Positions 1 to 7,360 of a DNA stretch of 31,937 nt are shown here, piece after piece (position 1 is the first letter of the stretch; each line of letters starts with the position of its first letter). This DNA comes from Lachnospiraceae bacterium (GTDB taxonomy: Bacteria; Bacillota; Clostridia; Lachnospirales; Lachnospiraceae): positions 1 through 31,937 of the forward strand of contig CAADTT010000009.1 in NCBI GenBank assembly GCA_900752065.1. The letters are read 5' to 3'. Position numbers and translations under genes: made by a program. Below the pieces are notes generated by a model. The model ran no database searches and had not been told where the DNA came from. It saw only the letters and a program-made list of their open reading frames with translations.

Positions 1-47
1 ATGTGAATGGCATCTGCCGGTTACATTAACACTGTCGTATGTGTATG

Positions 48-65
48 GGCTGCCTGAAGGCAGCC
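48..65. repeat. Short perfect hairpin upstream of ugd
   Basis: GGCTGCC, a TGAA loop, then GGCAGCC: a perfect 7-bp stem. No T-run follows it on the + strand, so it is not a clear intrinsic terminator. It may belong to the 3' end of a gene left of the window. The rest of 1-156 shows no convincing gene. Confidence 0.45.
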
Positions 66-156
66 GTGCATATCAGGCCGGTTCAGGCCAGGATTAATTT
101 AAGATACAGGGGAATTCTATAGTTGGATATATTTTTTCGAAAAGATGAAAAGCGAA

Positions 157-185
157 TTCACGGGAGAAGCCGGATGTGTTATAAT
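157..185 (+). promoter_or_regulatory. Extended -10 promoter for ugd
   Basis: A perfect TATAAT at 180-185 is preceded by TG at the extended -10 position (177-178). A weak -35 (TTCACG, 157-162, 4 of 6 matches) lies 17 bp upstream. This predicts a leader of about 60 nt before the ugd start at 252. Confidence 0.7.
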
Positions 186-251
186 CAGTCTGTAAGTTTT
201 AGTATTATGAGTATACTAGTGCAGAGGCACATCAGATAATAGGAGGGAATC

Positions 252-1490
252 ATGAAAATAGCAGTAGCAGGAACAGGGTATGTAGGTCTTTCTATCGCAA
301 CTTTGCTGGCACAGCATAATAAAGTAATGGCAGTGGATATTATTCCGGAAAAGGTGGAACTTATCAACAACAGAAAGTCTCCTATTCAGGATAAGGAGAT
401 TGAGGAATATCTGGCAGAGAGGGAGCTGGATCTGACGGCTACTCTGGATGCCCGGGCGGCGTATTCCGACGCGGATTTTGTAGTGATCGCAGCGCCTACC
501 AATTATGACAGCAAAAAGAATTTTTTTGATACATCTGCTGTGGAGGCGGTGATCGAACTGGTAATGAAGTATAATCCGGATGCCATTATGGTCATAAAGA
601 GCACGATCCCTGTAGGGTATACGGTTTCCATACGTGAGAAGACAGGCAGCCGGAATATTATCTTCAGTCCGGAGTTTCTGAGAGAATCCAGGGCATTGTA
701 TGACAATCTGTATCCAAGCCGTATTATTGTGGGGACGGATCTGGAGGACGAGCGTCTGGTGAAAGCGGCGCATACGTTTGCAGGTCTTTTGCAGGAGGGC
801 GCGATCAAGGAAAATATTGATACGCTGTTTATGGGATTTACGGAGGCAGAGGCGGTGAAGCTGTTTGCAAATACTTATCTTGCACTGCGTGTTTCTTACT
901 TTAACGAGCTTGATACCTATGCGGAGATGAAGGGGCTTGATACACAGCAGATCATCCAGGGTGTTTGCCTTGATCCGCGTATCGGGGATCAGTATAACAA
1001 TCCGTCTTTTGGATATGGAGGATATTGTCTGCCGAAGGATACAAAGCAGCTTCTGGCGAATTATGCGGACGTGCCTGAAAATCTGATCGAGGCGATCGTG
1101 GAGGCGAACCGGACCAGGAAGGATTTTATCGCGGACCGTGTGCTGCAGAAGGCGGGGTATTATAGCTACGGCGACGAGAATGAATATTGCTGCAGCAGGG
1201 AGAAGCGTGTAGTGATCGGCGTTTATCGGCTGACGATGAAGGCGAATTCAGATAATTTCCGCCAGAGCTCGATCCAGGGCGTGATGAAGCGTGTCAAGGC
1301 GAAGGGGGCGTCGGTTATTATCTATGAGCCCAGCCTGCCAGATGGCAGCACCTTTTTCGGAAGCAGAGTAGTAAACGATCTGGATACGTTTAAGGAGCAG
1401 TCGGATGCGATCATTGCGAACCGGTATGACAGTTGTCTGGACGATGTGGAGGGCAAGGTATATACACGGGATCTTTTCCGGCGGGACTAA
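252..1490 (+). CDS. ugd: UDP-glucose 6-dehydrogenase
   Basis: Oxidises UDP-glucose to UDP-glucuronate with two NAD+ in the cytoplasm, supplying precursors for capsule or other acidic surface polysaccharides (family knowledge). The 412-residue protein begins with the Rossmann motif GTGYVG (residues 7-12). It has KSTIPVGYT near 116, the substrate-binding AVKLFANTYLALRV segment near 201 (Lys203) and the catalytic cysteine in GYGGYCLPKD (Cys259). Length fits the roughly 390-450 residue family. The ATG at 252 follows a TAGGAGGG ribosome binding site. No other polysaccharide gene is visible, but the left flank is outside the window. The small gene at 1558 follows after 67 bp with no terminator seen, so co-transcription is plausible. 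Confidence 0.95.
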   Translation: MKIAVAGTGYVGLSIATLLAQHNKVMAVDIIPEKVELINNRKSPIQDKEIEEYLAERELDLTATLDARAAYSDADFVVIAAPTNYDSKKNFFDTSAVEAVIELVMKYNPDAIMVIKSTIPVGYTVSIREKTGSRNIIFSPEFLRESRALYDNLYPSRIIVGTDLEDERLVKAAHTFAGLLQEGAIKENIDTLFMGFTEAEAVKLFANTYLALRVSYFNELDTYAEMKGLDTQQIIQGVCLDPRIGDQYNNPSFGYGGYCLPKDTKQLLANYADVPENLIEAIVEANRTRKDFIADRVLQKAGYYSYGDENEYCCSREKRVVIGVYRLTMKANSDNFRQSSIQGVMKRVKAKGASVIIYEPSLPDGSTFFGSRVVNDLDTFKEQSDAIIANRYDSCLDDVEGKVYTRDLFRRD

Positions 1491-1557
1491 AAGATGCTGG
1501 ACGGATGGAGGAGACGAAGGCGTTGCTTTTTGGTGACAAAGCCAACGGAGGGAAGAT

Positions 1558-1917
1558 ATGGCAGAAACAGAAGAAAGAGGGGGTCTGAGGGCAGCCTTAA
1601 AAATATATTATAGTTCAGAAAAGACGGAAACAGAGAGAAAAGAGCTGGAGGATCTCTTATGGGATACGCTGATGCTGTTTGAAAAACAGACCTTCCGGAC
1701 GGCGAAGGGGTTGGATTTCCATTATGAGATCCGGGGCTATGAGATGTTTGTGGATCGCAAGGAGAAGTCCATCACACGGGCCACGGTGAATATGGCATTT
1801 CATAAGGCGTTGGAGATCCAGAGCACCCAGGGGAAGGTGAGCGGTCCCAAGAAGCTGGGAACTTTTGGAGCGAGCTATCTGTATCCGGTGTTTATCCGGA
1901 TCGGGGTGATAGAGTAG
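1558..1917 (+). CDS. Conserved-looking small hypothetical protein
   Basis: A 119-residue soluble protein I cannot assign to a family. It has no signal peptide, membrane segment or cysteine. The first half is highly charged (many Glu and Lys, likely helical). The second half has a distinctive KKLGTFGASYLYPVFIRIGVI stretch, shown here only to mark its hydrophobic beta-like C-terminus. The start is supported by GGAGGG just upstream. It lies 67 bp after ugd and 28 bp before the pseudouridine synthase in the same direction, so it is probably part of one transcript with them. Codon use resembles its neighbours, which argues for a real gene. Function unknown. Confidence 0.75.
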   Translation: MAETEERGGLRAALKIYYSSEKTETERKELEDLLWDTLMLFEKQTFRTAKGLDFHYEIRGYEMFVDRKEKSITRATVNMAFHKALEIQSTQGKVSGPKKLGTFGASYLYPVFIRIGVIE

Positions 1918-1945
1918 CTGTTGAAGAACATAGAGAGGAATAGAC

Positions 1946-2617
1946 ATGGATCTCAATATCTTATATGAGGACGGACACCTTCTGGTGTGCCGAAAGCCCG
2001 CAGGGATCCCGGTGCAGAGCGCGAGAGTCGGGGAAAAGGATATGGTGAGTCTTCTGAAAAACTACCGGAACGAGAAGGAGCACAATACCTATATCGGTCT
2101 GGTGCATCGTCTGGATCAGCCGGTAGAGGGCGTGATGGTGTTTGCAAAGACGAAGGAGGCGGCGGCAGAACTGAGCCGTCAGGTGACAGACGGACGGATG
2201 AAGAAACAGTATCTCGCCGTAATCTGCGGAAAACCTATCCGGAAGGAGGGCCATCTTGTGGATTATCTTTTGAAGGATGGGAGGACAAATACCTCGTCGA
2301 TCGTAAAAGAGGGGACAAAGGGAGCAAAAAGAGCGGAACTTACCTATGTCATCCGGGAAGAAGCACAAGGGTATGCATTGGTGGAAATTCAGCTTCTGAC
2401 AGGCCGCCATCATCAGATCCGGGTGCAGATGGCAGGGGCAGGGATGCCTCTTGCCGGGGACAGGAAATATCACACAGGGCCGGGGGCCGAGGCCGCAAAA
2501 TATGTGGCGCTGGCGGCGCACAGGCTCACCTTTACCCATCCTGCGAAGAAGAAGCCTATGAGCTTTGAAGTGAAGCCGGAAGGGGAGCTGTTTCACGTTT
2601 TCATGGATCAACTGTGA
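1946..2617 (+). CDS. RluA-family RNA pseudouridine synthase
   Basis: Isomerises specific uridines in rRNA or tRNA to pseudouridine. The 223-residue protein shows the family signature HRLDQPVEGVMVFAKT, with the catalytic aspartate at about residue 57. The opening LYEDGHLLVCRKPAGIPV and the C-terminal TGRHHQIRVQMA and GDRKY blocks are also typical. It lacks the N-terminal S4 RNA-binding domain of RluB/RluD-type enzymes, so it is a compact single-domain member. The target uridine cannot be read from sequence. The start at 1946 follows GAGAGGAA. It is the last gene of the left + strand cluster. No clear terminator is visible before the convergent gene ending at 2690. Confidence 0.92.
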   Translation: MDLNILYEDGHLLVCRKPAGIPVQSARVGEKDMVSLLKNYRNEKEHNTYIGLVHRLDQPVEGVMVFAKTKEAAAELSRQVTDGRMKKQYLAVICGKPIRKEGHLVDYLLKDGRTNTSSIVKEGTKGAKRAELTYVIREEAQGYALVEIQLLTGRHHQIRVQMAGAGMPLAGDRKYHTGPGAEAAKYVALAAHRLTFTHPAKKKPMSFEVKPEGELFHVFMDQL

Positions 2618-2689
2618 AATCGGAATTTAAATCATTGCATTTGAATGTTGATTGAAAAGTAGTATCTTGTTTTTTATCAGATGAAAGTG

Positions 2690-3313
2690 TTAATTTAAGA
2701 ATCCTTCGTCATATTCCGGATTTCCGGTGGCTACCCCCTGGTCATGCATCCCTTCCAGCAGCCAGACCGGGTCCGTGGTGCCGTTTACGTTCATCTGATT
2801 AAATACATGGTTTCCGTCTTTGTCAAACATCAGCTCCGCCCATCCGGGATCTGCGGGCGTTCCGCCGATCAGGATCACATGGCGCATCTGCTGATCATCG
2901 GTGTATTCATACTTGTAATAATTTTTTTCGCTGCATGCTTCTGTCACATCTTCTTTTTTCTCATCTAACACAAAATAGAGCCTTCCATTTTCAACAGACA
3001 CATAATCCCTGTTTTTCTCTTCTTCTCTCTGAATGGAAAAGGATAAAGAATTTTCATTCTGGATCATTTCAACTTCAGACCCGTTTCCGGTGGTAAAATG
3101 AAGGATTTCGGATATCCAGGTGCTTCCCGTTGCCGCATATGCGATCCCATTCGTACATACAAACAAGAATACAAAACATGCGGCGGCGATACGGATGTTC
3201 TTCAGCTTTTTGATTCTTTGTTTTTCTTTTTTCATCATCAGTCCCTCAAGGGTTATGTCGTCAGAAGACTTTAAAACAGAAAATGCCTGTTTATATTTTT
3301 CACGATTTGTCAT
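2690..3313 (-). CDS. Membrane-anchored putative anti-sigma factor
   Basis: A 207-residue protein with a charged cytoplasmic N-terminus (1-40), one hydrophobic segment at about 41-60 (IRIAAACFVFLFVCTNGIAY) and an extracytoplasmic C-terminal domain rich in Asp, Glu, Asn and Tyr. This is the layout of membrane anti-sigma factors. Its start overlaps the end of the ECF sigma gene by 14 bp, and its AAAGGAGG ribosome binding site lies inside that gene, so the two are translationally linked. No zinc-type HxxxCxxC motif is present. The anti-sigma role rests on pairing and topology rather than a recognised domain. The outer domain could sense an envelope signal. Confidence 0.7.
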   Translation of the reverse strand: MTNREKYKQAFSVLKSSDDITLEGLMMKKEKQRIKKLKNIRIAAACFVFLFVCTNGIAYAATGSTWISEILHFTTGNGSEVEMIQNENSLSFSIQREEEKNRDYVSVENGRLYFVLDEKKEDVTEACSEKNYYKYEYTDDQQMRHVILIGGTPADPGWAELMFDKDGNHVFNQMNVNGTTDPVWLLEGMHDQGVATGNPEYDEGFLN

Positions 3314-3785
3314 TGTCCCATTCCTCCTTTAAAATTTCTTTTAATAGCTTTCGGCCTCTCGACAGGCGGACCTTTACGTTTGCTTCGGTCAGCCTTAAAA
3401 TCCCTGCAATCTCCCGGACAGAGTAATCCTCATAATAATGCAGATGGATCACCATGCGGTATTTCTCCGGAAGAAGCAGCACCTGCTCAAACAGGTTTGC
3501 CGCTTCCGGAGTCTCAAAGGCCAGGGTTTCCATGTATTCATCCAGCGGAAGATTTTTCCGCCGCCAAAGGGAGCGGCAGGAATCCTTCGCCTTGTTGATC
3601 ACGACCCGGATCAGCCATGCGCGGATGTGAGGCTCGCTGTCAAATTGTTTTGTTGATAAGTGATATTGCAGGAACGTATCCTGGACAGCGTCATCTGCAT
3701 CCGCAGGGTTTTTGCAAATGCTGAAAGCGGCTGCAAATAACTGATCTTGATACTGTTCGATTAATAGCTCTGTTGATAATCTCAT
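3300..3785 (-). CDS. ECF-type RNA polymerase sigma factor
   Basis: A 161-residue sigma-70 family extracytoplasmic-function regulator that directs RNA polymerase to a dedicated promoter class. Region 2 is visible at about residues 10-75, with DADDAVQDTFLQYH and AWLIRVVINKAKD. Region 4 is at about 105-155, with LPEKYRMVIHLHYYEDYSVREIAGIL and the helix-turn-helix end VKVRLSRGRKLL. Regions 1 and 3 are absent, as usual for the class. The start follows CGAGGA on the minus strand. It overlaps the downstream membrane protein gene. A promoter with an ECF-like -35 and -10 lies upstream, suggesting autoregulation. Other targets are unknown. Confidence 0.93.
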   Translation of the reverse strand: MRLSTELLIEQYQDQLFAAAFSICKNPADADDAVQDTFLQYHLSTKQFDSEPHIRAWLIRVVINKAKDSCRSLWRRKNLPLDEYMETLAFETPEAANLFEQVLLLPEKYRMVIHLHYYEDYSVREIAGILRLTEANVKVRLSRGRKLLKEILKEEWDNDKS

Positions 3786-3812
3786 AAGTGTGTCCTCGTA
3801 TAAAGTTGAGTG

Positions 3813-3824
3813 GAAGGGCCCTTC
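3813..3824. repeat. 12-bp perfect palindrome in sigma leader
   Basis: GAAGGGCCCTTC lies between the predicted ECF promoter and the sigma start, in the untranslated leader. As DNA it is a symmetric site that could bind a dimer. As RNA it is too tight for a stable hairpin. Confidence 0.45.
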
Positions 3825-3830
3825 ATCAGT

Positions 3831-3859
3831 AATACGGTTCCGGCGGAGAAAAGGTTACA
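3831..3859 (-). promoter_or_regulatory. ECF-type promoter of the sigma/anti-sigma operon
   Basis: On the minus strand TGTAAC is followed after 17 bp by CGTATT. This resembles ECF promoters of the TGAAAC / CGTA type described for Bacillus SigW and SigM, and it is unlike the TTGACA/TATAAT promoters elsewhere in the window. It supports autoregulation by the adjacent sigma factor. Confidence 0.6.
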
Positions 3860-4001
3860 GTTATTTCTATTATAAAATAAAAATTTCCGGACATACTAAA
3901 AATATATTTGGGCCTGCGCTTTTGCCAGGGTGAATGTGTACATGGTGCAGGGTTCTGGCCAAACGATAACAGAATATTTACAGGGGAACGGGGAAGGAAG
4001 T

Positions 4002-5033
4002 ATGTCGGAAAAAACAAGGAAGATTTTGGGAATCATGGGAATTACTCTGGCAGTGTATCTGGGGATGCGCTATCTTTTGCCGGCAGTAGCTCCTTTTTTT
4101 GTGGCGTTTCTTCTGGCACGCTGGATCTATCCGCTGGCGGACAGGCTGGAGAAGAAGCTTCCGGTAAATAAGGGGATGATCACGCTTGTGATCCTGTTGG
4201 CGGGGACGGCGGCGGTGGCGTTTTCCGGGTGGTTTCTGGGAGCGAAGCTCTGTGATCAGATACGGAGCGTAGTGTCGCATCTGGAATATTACAAAAGCCA
4301 GGTTAATGAGATGGCGCTGGGATGCTGCCGGGCAGCGGAGCGTACCTTCGGTCTGGACGGAGATCAGGTCATGATATTTCTGGAGAAGAATATGAACCAG
4401 GCCCAGCGTCATCTTGAGGAGTATGCCATGCCGGGGGTCGTGCAGCATTCCGCCCGGTATGTCGTAGGATTTCTAAAGATACTGGGAGGATTTTTCCTTA
4501 TTTTTATTGCCATTCTTCTAATTATGAAGGATTACGATGCCATCCGGGAACGGCTGCGGGAGTGCAGGGGATACCAGAGGACGGTGAATATTTTTGAGCG
4601 GCTCTGGAGTCTGGGAGGCGCTTACCTGAAGGCGCAGCTTATGATCATGCTGATTGTGATCGTCATCTGCGTGCTGGGGCTGTGGATGACGGGAAATCCA
4701 TACGCTCTGCTGCTCGGGATTCTCATTGGCGTGCTGGATGTGCTGCCCTTTATCGGCACGGGGACGATTTTTGTTCCCTGGGCGCTGCTTTGCCTGCTGG
4801 GTGGGGATTTTTTCCATGCGGCGGCATATTTTACCCTGTTTATCTTAGCCAGCGGGACGAGGGAGTATCTGGAACCCAGGCTTCTGGGAGACAAAATGGG
4901 GGTCTATCCCATTGTCATCGCTCTGGTGGTTTATGCGGGCATTTACATCTTTGGCGTGTCAGGGGTACTGCTCGGTCCCATGAGCCTTCTGATCATCCTG
5001 GAATGTATGCGGGAGTTTTGGGCAGAACCGTAA
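4002..5033 (+). CDS. AI-2E family / YtvI-like membrane protein
   Basis: A 343-residue polytopic membrane protein of the AI-2E family transporter group, which includes YtvI of spore formers and diverse exporters or antiporters. Hydrophobic segments occur near the N-terminus (two, about 10-45), at about 55-75, mid-protein, and in a dense C-terminal block. Family hallmarks include YLKAQLMIMLI, the GVLDVLPFIGTGTI loop and the REYLEPRLLGDKMGVYP motif before the last helices. I chose ATG 4002 because GGGGAAGGAAG precedes it. An in-frame ATG at 3930 would add 24 polar residues with no good ribosome binding site. The substrate cannot be deduced, and a sporulation role is only an analogy to YtvI. It stands alone between the sigma operon and the ATP synthase operon. 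Confidence 0.85.
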   Translation: MSEKTRKILGIMGITLAVYLGMRYLLPAVAPFFVAFLLARWIYPLADRLEKKLPVNKGMITLVILLAGTAAVAFSGWFLGAKLCDQIRSVVSHLEYYKSQVNEMALGCCRAAERTFGLDGDQVMIFLEKNMNQAQRHLEEYAMPGVVQHSARYVVGFLKILGGFFLIFIAILLIMKDYDAIRERLRECRGYQRTVNIFERLWSLGGAYLKAQLMIMLIVIVICVLGLWMTGNPYALLLGILIGVLDVLPFIGTGTIFVPWALLCLLGGDFFHAAAYFTLFILASGTREYLEPRLLGDKMGVYPIVIALVVYAGIYIFGVSGVLLGPMSLLIILECMREFWAEP

Positions 5034-5063
5034 AAATGCACAAAAAAGTAAGACCAAAACAGG

Positions 5064-5092
5064 TAGACAATTTTTCTAAAATGAGTTAAGAT
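5064..5092 (+). promoter_or_regulatory. Promoter of the ATP synthase operon
   Basis: TAGACA (5 of 6 matches) and TAAGAT (4 of 6) are separated by 17 bp. Transcription would start near 5099, shortly before AAAGGAG and the atpZ start at 5124. Confidence 0.65.
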
Positions 5093-5123
5093 ATTGCTAA
5101 AGTTCGTGTGAAAGGAGCAGCAT

Positions 5124-5354
5124 ATGAAACTGGACAAAAATGTCATGAAAAACCTGGCGTTGATTACACAGGTCGGCATCAGTATGCTGGCTCCTGTTGT
5201 TTTATGTGTCTTTGTTGGACAATGGCTGGATGGAAAGTTTGGGTGGAATACGGTGCCGGTGCTGCTGATTCTGGGGATTCTCGCAGGCGGAAGAAATACC
5301 TGGATGCTGTTGCAGAATATAGTGGGGCATAAAGGAGGGAAAAAGCATGATTAG
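5124..5354 (+). CDS. atpZ: AtpZ/AtpI-family accessory protein of ATP synthase
   Basis: A 76-residue protein with two membrane segments (about 12-33 and 42-65), matching the small AtpZ/AtpI family encoded ahead of F-type ATP synthase genes. In other bacteria AtpZ with AtpI is linked to c-ring assembly and, in alkaliphiles, to divalent cation transport. Those roles are family knowledge and are not shown here. GQWLDGKFG between the helices and the GILAGGRNTW element are typical. AAAGGAG sits 6 bp before the start. It is first in the operon and overlaps atpI by 8 bp. Confidence 0.85.
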   Translation: MKLDKNVMKNLALITQVGISMLAPVVLCVFVGQWLDGKFGWNTVPVLLILGILAGGRNTWMLLQNIVGHKGGKKHD

Positions 5355-5757
5355 AGATTCCATCAGACGCATGGGAACGACCATAAAGGAGCTGATTCTG
5401 GGGATTTTGCTTTTCGGGGCGGTCATCTGGCTGATTCTGATCTGGTTCGTTTCCGATAAAGGGGGCTTTACGCTGGGACTTTTCCTCGGTACGGCGTTAT
5501 CCGCGGGCCTGGCGCTTCACATGAACTACAGCATCGGACAGTCGCTGGAGCTGGCCGAGAAGGATGCCCAGAGTTATATGCAGAGGATGGCCGTGCTCCG
5601 CATGGGAATGGTACTGATTCTCTTCGGTGCTGCGTATCTGTTGAGGATCGGAAATCCGATCGGCATATTCGCAGGACTGTTCGCTTTAAAATTCGGGGCA
5701 TATTTTCAGCCGCTTTTACACAGGCTGATACACAAAAAAGAAATAGAGGGAAGGTGA
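5347..5757 (+). CDS. atpI: ATP synthase subunit I
   Basis: A 136-residue membrane protein with four hydrophobic segments (about 15-34, 40-57, 82-100 and 105-122). It fits the ATP synthase I family, which assists assembly of the c-ring in the membrane. The start overlaps atpZ and follows AAGGAGGGA, implying coupled translation. Only 4 bp separate its stop from the GTG start of atpB. The sequence is weakly conserved, as normal for AtpI, so identification leans on position, length and topology. Confidence 0.85.
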   Translation: MIRDSIRRMGTTIKELILGILLFGAVIWLILIWFVSDKGGFTLGLFLGTALSAGLALHMNYSIGQSLELAEKDAQSYMQRMAVLRMGMVLILFGAAYLLRIGNPIGIFAGLFALKFGAYFQPLLHRLIHKKEIEGR

Positions 5758-5761
5758 AAAT

Positions 5762-6463
5762 GTGTTTTTAGCTGCAAGCGGTGATGTGGATTTCATGATA
5801 CACGGGCTGTTTAAGTATAAACTGTTCGGTCAGGAGCTCTGGATCACCACCACGCATGTCAGCATCCTGATCGTTATGTTGATCCTTCTGGTCTTTTCGA
5901 TTGCTGCGAATTATAAAATTCGCCATGCAGATGAGATCCCGGGAGGCTTTCAGAATATCGTGGAGCTGATTGTGGAATTTCTGGACAAGATGGTCTATGG
6001 AAGCATGGGGAAGAATGGAAAGAAGTTTTTGAACTATATCGGTTCCCTTTTCCTGTTCATTCTTATCAGCAATATTTCCGGTCTGTTCGGGTTAAGGGCT
6101 CCGACGGCGGATTATGGCGTAACCCTGCCCCTCGGTCTTATGACCTTTGCCATTATCCAGTATAACAATATCAAATATAATAAGGTTGGCGCATTTACCG
6201 GGCTGTTTAAGCCGCTGCCGTTCCTGTTTCCAATCAACCTGATCGGTGAGATCGCCGTTCCGTTTTCCCTCTCTTTGAGGCTTTTCGGAAACGTGCTTTC
6301 GGGAACCGTTATGATGTCGCTGATCTATTCGCTGTTATCCCGCTTTGCCATTGGCTGGCCGGGTATTCTGCATATTTATTTTGATGTATTTTCCGGCGCC
6401 ATCCAGACGTATGTGTTCTGTATGCTGACGATGGTTTATACCACGGATAAAATACCGGAGTAG
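5762..6463 (+). CDS. atpB: ATP synthase subunit a
   Basis: The stator membrane subunit that provides the ion half-channels of F0. The 233-residue protein carries the essential arginine in the SLRLFGN motif (Arg173), preceded by FPINLIGEIAVPFSL. Membrane segments lie at about 31-50, 90-112, 118-135, 155-185 and 200-228. Translation starts at GTG 5762. The overlapping ATG at 5760 reads into a stop after three codons, so GTG is the only workable start. A GGGAAGG ribosome binding site lies just before it. A 70-bp gap containing a hairpin separates it from atpE. Confidence 0.95.
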   Translation: MFLAASGDVDFMIHGLFKYKLFGQELWITTTHVSILIVMLILLVFSIAANYKIRHADEIPGGFQNIVELIVEFLDKMVYGSMGKNGKKFLNYIGSLFLFILISNISGLFGLRAPTADYGVTLPLGLMTFAIIQYNNIKYNKVGAFTGLFKPLPFLFPINLIGEIAVPFSLSLRLFGNVLSGTVMMSLIYSLLSRFAIGWPGILHIYFDVFSGAIQTYVFCMLTMVYTTDKIPE

Positions 6464-6477
6464 GAAGAAATAAGAAA

Positions 6478-6501
6478 AACTATTCGGAATACTGAATAGT
6501 T
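6478..6501 (+). repeat. Hairpin in the atpB-atpE gap
   Basis: AACTATTC and GAATAGTT form a perfect 8-bp stem with an 8-nt loop. It lies about 20 nt before the GGAGGA ribosome binding site of atpE and is not followed by a T-run. It may tune atpE translation or the stability of the atpE transcript. Confidence 0.6.
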
Positions 6502-6533
6502 ACTATATTAAAAAATTCAGGAGGAATCAGATT

Positions 6534-6800
6534 ATGAGTAACATCACAAATGAAGGATTAGTTTTAGCATGTTCCGCAATCGGCGCAGGCCTGGCTATGA
6601 TCGCAGGTATCGGTCCTGGTATTGGACAGGGTATCGCAGCCGGATATGGTGCAAGTGCCGTAGGTAGAAATCCGGGAGCAAAGTCAGATATCATGTCAAC
6701 CATGCTTCTGGGACAGGCCGTAGCCGAGACCACAGGTCTTTACGGACTGGCGATCGCGTTCATCCTCTTATTTGCAAATCCGCTGATTGGTAAGCTTTAA
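6534..6800 (+). CDS. atpE: ATP synthase subunit c, Na+-type signature
   Basis: The 88-residue two-helix subunit that forms the rotor ring of F0. Helix 1 (about 8-44) contains the Gly-rich GIGPGIGQG; the conserved loop is RNPGAK; helix 2 (53-83) contains the ion-binding carboxylate Glu65. Gln32, Val63, Glu65, Thr66, Thr67 and Tyr70 sit at the numbered positions that coordinate Na+ in the Ilyobacter tartaricus ring, except that Thr66 replaces Ser. This supports Na+ coupling by inference. The start follows AGGAGGAAT. The gene is preceded by a dedicated hairpin, which fits the high copy number needed. Confidence 0.97.
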   Translation: MSNITNEGLVLACSAIGAGLAMIAGIGPGIGQGIAAGYGASAVGRNPGAKSDIMSTMLLGQAVAETTGLYGLAIAFILLFANPLIGKL

Positions 6801-6844
6801 GAGACAAAAAACGGACGATGTAAAGATAGAGAGGAGGCGGACTC

Positions 6845-7360
6845 TTGGAACGATTGTTCAACCTGGACCCTCAGTTGATCCATGACACGGTATTGCTGAT
6901 GATCTCCATGCTGGTCATGTTTACATTTCTATCCTATCTCCTGTTTAATCCCATCAGGGAGTTTCTGAAAAAGAGGCAGGATAAGATCAAGGAAGATATT
7001 GACACGGCGAAGCAGGATAAGGAAGATGCGGCGGCGCTGAAGGCGGATTATGACGGAAAGCTCAGGGAAATCGAGAAAGAGGCGGAAGCCATTTTGAGTG
7101 AGGCCAGACAGAAGGCTTTGCAAAATGAAGCAAAGATCATCGATGAGGCGAAAGAAGAGGCATCCAGAATCATAGCGAGGGCGAACCGGCAGGCAGAGCT
7201 GGAGCGGAAGGCTGCGGCAGACGATATGAAGAAAGAGATGATACAGGTCGCTGCGCTGATGGCACAGAAAATCGTAGCACAGACTGTGGATACGAAGATT
7301 CAGGACAGCCTGGTGGAAGACACCCTGAAAGAGATAGGTGATAAGACATGGCTAAGTTAG
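6845..7360 (+). CDS. atpF: ATP synthase subunit b
   Basis: The peripheral-stalk subunit: one N-terminal membrane helix (about 11-34) followed by a long charged coiled coil (about 40-150) that bridges F0 and F1. The 171-residue length is normal. Translation is predicted from TTG 6845 because GAGGAGG lies 8 bp upstream and no in-frame ATG fits before the membrane helix. The last codons overlap the start of atpH by 13 bp, indicating coupled translation. Confidence 0.92.
   Translation: MERLFNLDPQLIHDTVLLMISMLVMFTFLSYLLFNPIREFLKKRQDKIKEDIDTAKQDKEDAAALKADYDGKLREIEKEAEAILSEARQKALQNEAKIIDEAKEEASRIIARANRQAELERKAAADDMKKEMIQVAALMAQKIVAQTVDTKIQDSLVEDTLKEIGDKTWLS

Noticed and set aside
3930..4001. Earlier start for the AI-2E family protein
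   Set aside because: It adds 24 polar residues ahead of the first helix and lacks a good ribosome binding site, unlike ATG 4002.
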